Shown here in pieces: positions 11,231 to 17,728 of a stretch of DNA of 20,000 nucleotides; the stretch's first letter is position 1, and every line of letters begins with the position of its first letter. Position numbers and translations under genes: made by a program. This DNA comes from Chromera velia (Eukaryota; Sar; Chromeraceae), in the NCBI GenBank assembly GCA_018398765.1, contig JAHBMJ010001810.1, forward strand, positions 1 through 20,000. The letters run 5' to 3'. The notes below the pieces were generated by a model, which worked only from the letters and a program-made list of their open reading frames with translations, made no database searches and was not told where the DNA came from.

Positions 11231-14200
11231 GAGAGAAAAGGAGAAAGAGAGAAAGAGAGAGAGAGGTTTGGAGGCGGAAAGGAAGGAGCCAAAAAGCTCC
11301 TCTTGAGGTTCCTGCTGTACACACCTGAAGAAACCCGATTCAGTACAGATCTGTTCTGTTGGTCTCAGTCGCACACTACCAGGCTCAAAAGGAGACAGCC
11401 CTTCAGTCAACGAATTCAAAAATCCTTTTTGTCTTGCACCATCTTGCCATGCAAACACACTGCTGGCTCCCACTTTCTTGCCTTTGGAACAACACCTTTT
11501 CCAACTGACTGCAAATTTCGCCAACCAGCGTGTGAAGAGGGTTGGCGCAGGTGCAGGAGGTGACCACCGAAAGCTCAAAGCTTCCGGAGACGCCGCCTTG
11601 CTCAGCCACACGGGCAAAGACCATTGTGTCGGCAGAAATGTTCGAGAACACAAAGGATTCACAAGCCCCAAAAATCCCCGAAGATGCGAGGCAGGCACCG
11701 GTGATGCCGTTAGAAAAACTCATGCCGACGTCTACCGTCGTTCCCGCAGCGCATGTGGATACGGCGATGTCCTTCTCAGGGTAGGCCTGGGTGCTCTCCA
11801 GTGCCGGAGGAAAATGGTGGAAAGGGGCAACCGCTGCATCAGCTGCTGCCCACATGCCACAGGAGTCAGCGGAGGCGCCCTGGTTTGTGGCCCCTGTCAA
11901 CGACGTTGTGGTGCCACAGAGGGCTGTCGAAGAGACTGCATGCATTGAAAACGGCCGAAGCGCGAAGTTTGTAGTCAGAGAAAAGAGGAACAACCAGACA
12001 GAGGATTCTTCCGCCTCTCATCCTTCCTGTGAGACCTCGTTCGAGGATTTATGCCAGTTCTGTTCTGGATACGCTTCGCCGAACTATCAGAGGGATGGGG
12101 GCGACTCGGCATGTGCTTTCTGCGCCGAGTACGGACTGTTTGAGAAAAAAAAAAAAGAATGAGTGCACGCAAACTTACGAGTGCAGGAGGTACCCGACCC
12201 TCCATATCCGAGGTTGCACTCGCAGGTGAAGCTGCCGACTGTGTTTGTACAGGCACCGTTGGCGTCGCAGTTGTGGAGGCTTCCGGTGCACTCGTCAGTG
12301 TCTGCGTGCAAAGACATGCATGCATGGGACTGGACTCCAATCCTGGTTCATTTTCTCTTTTGCAACTTGCACTTATTTGCCTGGAGGCAAGAATGATTGG
12401 CGGAGAACGAGACTAAATGCACTTTTAGGCGAGACACATTGTTTGACGGTCAAATGTGCGGCCCATTGGTGAGGTCTCTGAAGTGTGTATTCAGTGATAC
12501 CGGTCTAAAGCGCAAAATCGATCGAGGGCTTTGCCCCTCTCCCCCCCAGTATCAGGCGACAGTTGTCTTGCATGGGAGTAGTGAGACGCTGCCAATCACG
12601 GTGGCATAATTTTGGAGGTAATTTACTGACACCCTGTCAGACTGGTAAAGGCAGACAGATTCTTTCTCTGTTTCGCTCGCGCGAGGTCAATCTGAAAGTC
12701 CGGCCGGCAGTCACTGACTGACCAGAACAGCCGATCCCGGCGGCAGAAATTCCAGTCGCGTCGTCCCATCCTGTGTTGCACTCGCAAACGAAGCTGCCCA
12801 GATTGTTCGTGCAGTTCGCGTTCGCGTCGCAGTCATCAACACCAGACGCACATTCGTCCACGTCTGCATGGGATGCAGCGGTCAGAAGGAAGGAAGGACG
12901 GCCGGAGACAGGCGACTCAACGTTTTGCTGACTCAAAATCACCCTATCGATCCCTTCTGACTGATATTCGTGCGAGAACTGGTGAAGTAAAAAAAGAGGA
13001 CACACCACAGAGTGCGCAATGCAGTCCCACTTCCGTGCAATCATTTATTGCAACACAGGTGCTCAGCTTGATACCCTCCAAAGCAGAAAAACAGATGCTC
13101 GCAAAAAGGCTTCCAGGCACGCATCAGGCGACCTGCCTGCGCAATTCGTTCCGTCCACGTTGATGGTTGTCCATCCGTCAGTTTGGTTGCATGCACAGGT
13201 GAAAGATCCCTCTGTGTTGTTGCAGGAAGCGCGCAGGCCGCAGTTGTCTGTCGACGTTCCGCATTCGTCGATGTCTGCGTGCAGACGTGCGTCAGTCAAG
13301 AAAACATCAGAGATTTTGAAACAATTGAGAGCCTTACTGACTGATTGAAAGGCCTGAGGGCCCCGAGAAGATACAAAAAGGAGTAGTGATTCATGCCGGC
13401 GCCTTCTTTGCTTGGCACAGAGTACAGTGTAGGCTGTCTTTGCGAGCATCCGGCTCTTCTGTCTCCTTCTTTGACTCTGCGCCAGAGTAAAGGTCGAATA
13501 CAAAACAAAAGAAAGGGGGCAGCAAGGGACTAATGGACGAATTCGGTTGCTGGGTAGAGTAACAGATGCGCACTCTTCTTCTCCCTCCTTTCTTGAAAGC
13601 ATCCAAGTTCTGCCAAGGACGTCAGTCAGCATTTTGATCTGAAGTGTGGCACTCAAAACCAATCCCCGCCAAACACATCCCTCCCTCCCTCCCATACCCC
13701 GAACTAAACTTTTACATACACGCATCCATCAAGGCTTCCTCAGAGTCCGCGTACTTTCTGCCCAAAGGAGAATCGAAAACTCTCCCTATTCTGTAGCTGC
13801 CCTTTCATAATGCTCGAGAGAAAGAAGACGGAGAGACTTGAGCCGAAATTTTGCATCGAGACAACTGGCTGTTGTGCTTCTTCGACCTTTCTTACACGTA
13901 TACATTCATGTTATTTGCTTGCAAGGGGAACAGCAGAGAAATGCATGTACATCGATGTACATGCTCCAAACTGTGCATGCCCACCTGTACAAGTGACCAC
14001 ATTCGAGGCATTCGTTTGCAGAGAGTCAAATCCCGTCGAGCACGCGCAGCTGAAAGATCCTGCTGCGTTGGTGCACCCCGTGCGCAAAGGATCGCAGTTG
14101 TGTGTGGAAATTGAGCATTCATCAATATCTGCAAAAAGACACATACATCAGACACGATTTGAGACGCTAGAGGTTGCATGTCCTGTGTTCGTCGATGTGT

Positions 14201-16825
14201 GCAGAAAATTGGATCAAAGCACGGGCTCCGAAGGAAGGAAGGAAGGAAGGAAGGAAGGAAGTCTGAATGAAAAGTCCGAGAGCGCAGAGAACAGCAAGAC
14301 CCTCGGAAGTGCTTGTAGCGCAGGAGGTAAAGAAAGCTCTAGCTTGTCGATTCCTTTCCGATCGATTCATTCATCGAGCGCTGCATCCTTCGATTGTTTC
14401 CGTTTTCTTCCGAGGAAAGCCGTCAAAATATGCAACAAGGAGAGACTGAGCGCGAGATGAGAAAAATAACAGCGAACGAGGCGAAAGAAACAAAAGAAAA
14501 CACGAGAGGTGCAACGGGGTTACCGACTGGTAAGAGGGGATGGATGGGTCGGTGGATGGATGGATGGATGGATGGATGGATGGATGGATGAACGGACGGA
14601 TGGATGGACGAACGGAAAAAGGCACGAACGGACGAAATGAAGGAAGGATAAGAGGAAACGACCGACGATCGATTATCGGCACATTGACTGAATGATGCAG
14701 GTGTTGCTTTGCAGAGGCCAAGTCAAATGGGGGAATTTAAGGAATCAAGACGAAGAGGAAGAGAGAGAGAGATAAATAAATAAATGAATAAAGAAAGAAA
14801 GAAAAAAAGAAAAAAAGAAAAGGACCGAGACAAAAAACGCAGAACAAACGGTCCAACACAATTAAGAGATCACGTCGGACTACCTTTCCCTACATATTCA
14901 TACCTGAGCACGTCACGCCATCTCCTGAGTATCCGATGTTGCACGAGCACACAAAGGACAGACTCGAGTCTGTACAAGTCGCCTGTGAATTGCAGTTGTC
15001 AGTTGTCAGGGAGCACTCATCGGCTTCTGCATGCGACGAGCAGAGAGAGACCAAGAAAGGTGGCAAAGCGGAAATTGCACACAAAGAAACAAAACACTGA
15101 GAGAAACGCTTGTCCATACATACGTACACTCAAGAGAAAATGCAAGGATGTATGTCATTCGACACTTATTTGGTGCCGAAGAGTCGCACGTTGATTTATT
15201 TCTCTTCACGACATCCATTCCCTTTACACCAACTCATGCAATTAAGGGAAAACAAAACAAAACGAAACGGCATTGGCCCCTCTGTCCAATGAAGGGAGTC
15301 TGAAAACGTGACAGCATCACGTGGACAGACACCCTGTGAACACACATGCAAAACAGCCTGAACACCCTTCCCTCCCCGCATCACCTTGATAGGTGAGTGT
15401 GTACTCTGATACTTCGACGCCCTGTCCAACGCCTGCATCTGCGGCCATGAAGAACCCCAAACGGTTCCAGGTACCCGAAGACACCCACCCCCCCTCGAAA
15501 GGGGTCCACGACAAATTGGAGACAGCGGTCGTGACGTCATCAGACCAGCCGCTCCGACACAGGCCGTTTCCTTGGCATTCCATGCGAATACGGAGAGCCT
15601 CGCGTCCCCCCACTGTCGGTAGGGCCACAGACTGACTGTAACTGAACCAGCTCCCGTCCGGATAATAAAGGAACCGAGCCCTGTCGGTCTCTAGTGTCTT
15701 CCTTCGCGCCTCAACCACAGGCCGAAGAAGATTCGAGTCACCTGTCCCCATTGTCAGCCCACCCTTCAAAACACTCACGGGCGCATCGAATGTCAAAGTC
15801 GCCACCACGGAAAACCAACCGGGGGTGACTGCAGTTTCAAATTTGAGTCAACAACAAAGAACGAAATAGAAGCAAATGAAGCAGCAGCGTCAACAGAAGA
15901 AGAAGGAAGAAAGAGAAGTCGGTGCATGGAAATAAGCAATATGGCACTGTAGGAAACTGCACTACAAGTGGAAGTTTTTTGAAGATCCGTACCCGCACGT
16001 TCTTCGCGCAAAGCGACCAATCGATCCACCATGCGTCGCAAAATCAACCAACCAACAAACCTCTATGATAAATGAAGGGCGCATCCGCCCTTGTTGACCC
16101 CATCTCCGATCCAATTACTGAAACGGTCTCCATTCTGATCGCAGTTCCTGTCGAGGACACTGAAACTGCGGAGGGGTCCGGAAAGTCGGTCTCGTTCAGC
16201 AACACAGTGCTGCTGGAGGGGGGAGAAGACCCAACAGACTCGGAGAGGCTGACGGCAGCTGCAGAGAGGAAAAAGCAGTTTGCAGTGCTGAACTGCGAAC
16301 TTGAAGTCTTTTCTCTTTCTTCCGATTTCTGAGTCGATCAATGAAAGTGCAACTCACCGACCTGTGGCAGAGTTTAAAGGGGAGTGAGAAGGCACACAGA
16401 TCCATCAAGGGCGGCATTTCAAAGAGTAAGGAAAGCAAAAGAACGTGCAGAGAGATGCGAATGTCGTCCGAGAGGGACGGGTGAGAGCGTGCTGAGTTAC
16501 GAAGGACTGAGAGTGAGACGACTTGAGGGCAGCAAATGAAGGCACCTTGAGGAACGCAAAAAAGAAATGCTGCAGGGAGCGCTGAAGACTCACCAGAGCA
16601 GGAGACTCCGCTGCCAATGTACCTGTAGAGGTTCATTTATGCAGATTGATTTCCTGTTTATTCAGTTGTCCATACAGTTACTTTCGGTGCATTTGTGAGC
16701 CTGTGACTCTCTTCCTCTTTGTTTTCTTTCTTCACTTCTTTCCTTTTTGCGTCTTTTCCTCCTTCCTTCCTTCCTTCCTTCCTTCCTTCCTTCTTTCCTT
16801 CCTTCCTTCCTTCATTTCTTTCTTC

Positions 16826-16860
<35 letters not shown>

Positions 16861-17687
16861 TGTTTGTTTCTTTCTTTCTCTCTCTCTCTCTCTGTTCTTC
16901 TTTCCCCCCTGCCCTCCGTCTCCGTCTCTTTCTTTTTTTATGCTTTCCTTTTCTTCTCTCTCCCTCTGTCTCGCTTCGCCCCTGCCTGCTTCTGCTTCTC
17001 TATTTTGCCTCTCCCTTTCCCTTTACCTCTCCCTTTGCCAAGCCAAGTCAGAAAGTCACTGGGTGTGGATGCATAATTGGAAGGAGGGACAGATGAACAT
17101 GCAGAGGACAACAGACGCCGCTTGTCCTCAGAGATGCCCATGAAGACGGCGGCTTCGATGCTCAAGCATGATTTCTTAATTGTCTTTTTACTTTCATAAC
17201 CACCCTCTGCAGAAAGAAGTCACTGAAGACTTCGTTAAGCTTTGAATGATTGTATGAATACGTTTACTTCGACAGAAGAACACTCATGACATAGAGTCAA
17301 AGACTGAAAGAAAACGAGCTAGCGCTTAATTGTCGCAAACCAACCAACCCCGAGTTACACCAGCAGTCGAAGCTGCCGGCAGTGTTTGTGCATGCAGCTT
17401 GAGCGTGACAGTCGTCAACATTCGTTGCACACTCAAGAACGTCTGCAAACAATGGGCAACACAATGAGGTCAGTCACTTCGAATGCCAGTGCAAAATACT
17501 TAGGGTGGTACCTTCGCATGATACCTTCCGACTAGCACATAAATAAGTGCAGACAAAACTTGCTGCTAATGGCAAACAAGGCCACTGGAAAGCGGAACCA
17601 CCTGGAGAGAGCTACAAAAAGACACCAACAGACACAGACACAGACACAGGCACAGACACAGACGAAGACGTGGACGGATGGCCAGAT

Positions 17688-17728
<41 letters not shown>

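Noticed and set aside
16358-16361. Possible 4-nt exon (ACAG|GTCG|GTGAGT) in intron 6
   Set aside because: Including it would shift exon 7 out of phase, while direct joining of exons 6 and 7 keeps the frame.
16646-17143. Plus-strand hydrophobic frame that looks like membrane protein
   Set aside because: It is made of CCTT/TTTC repeats giving Phe/Leu/Ser; there is no real helix pattern.
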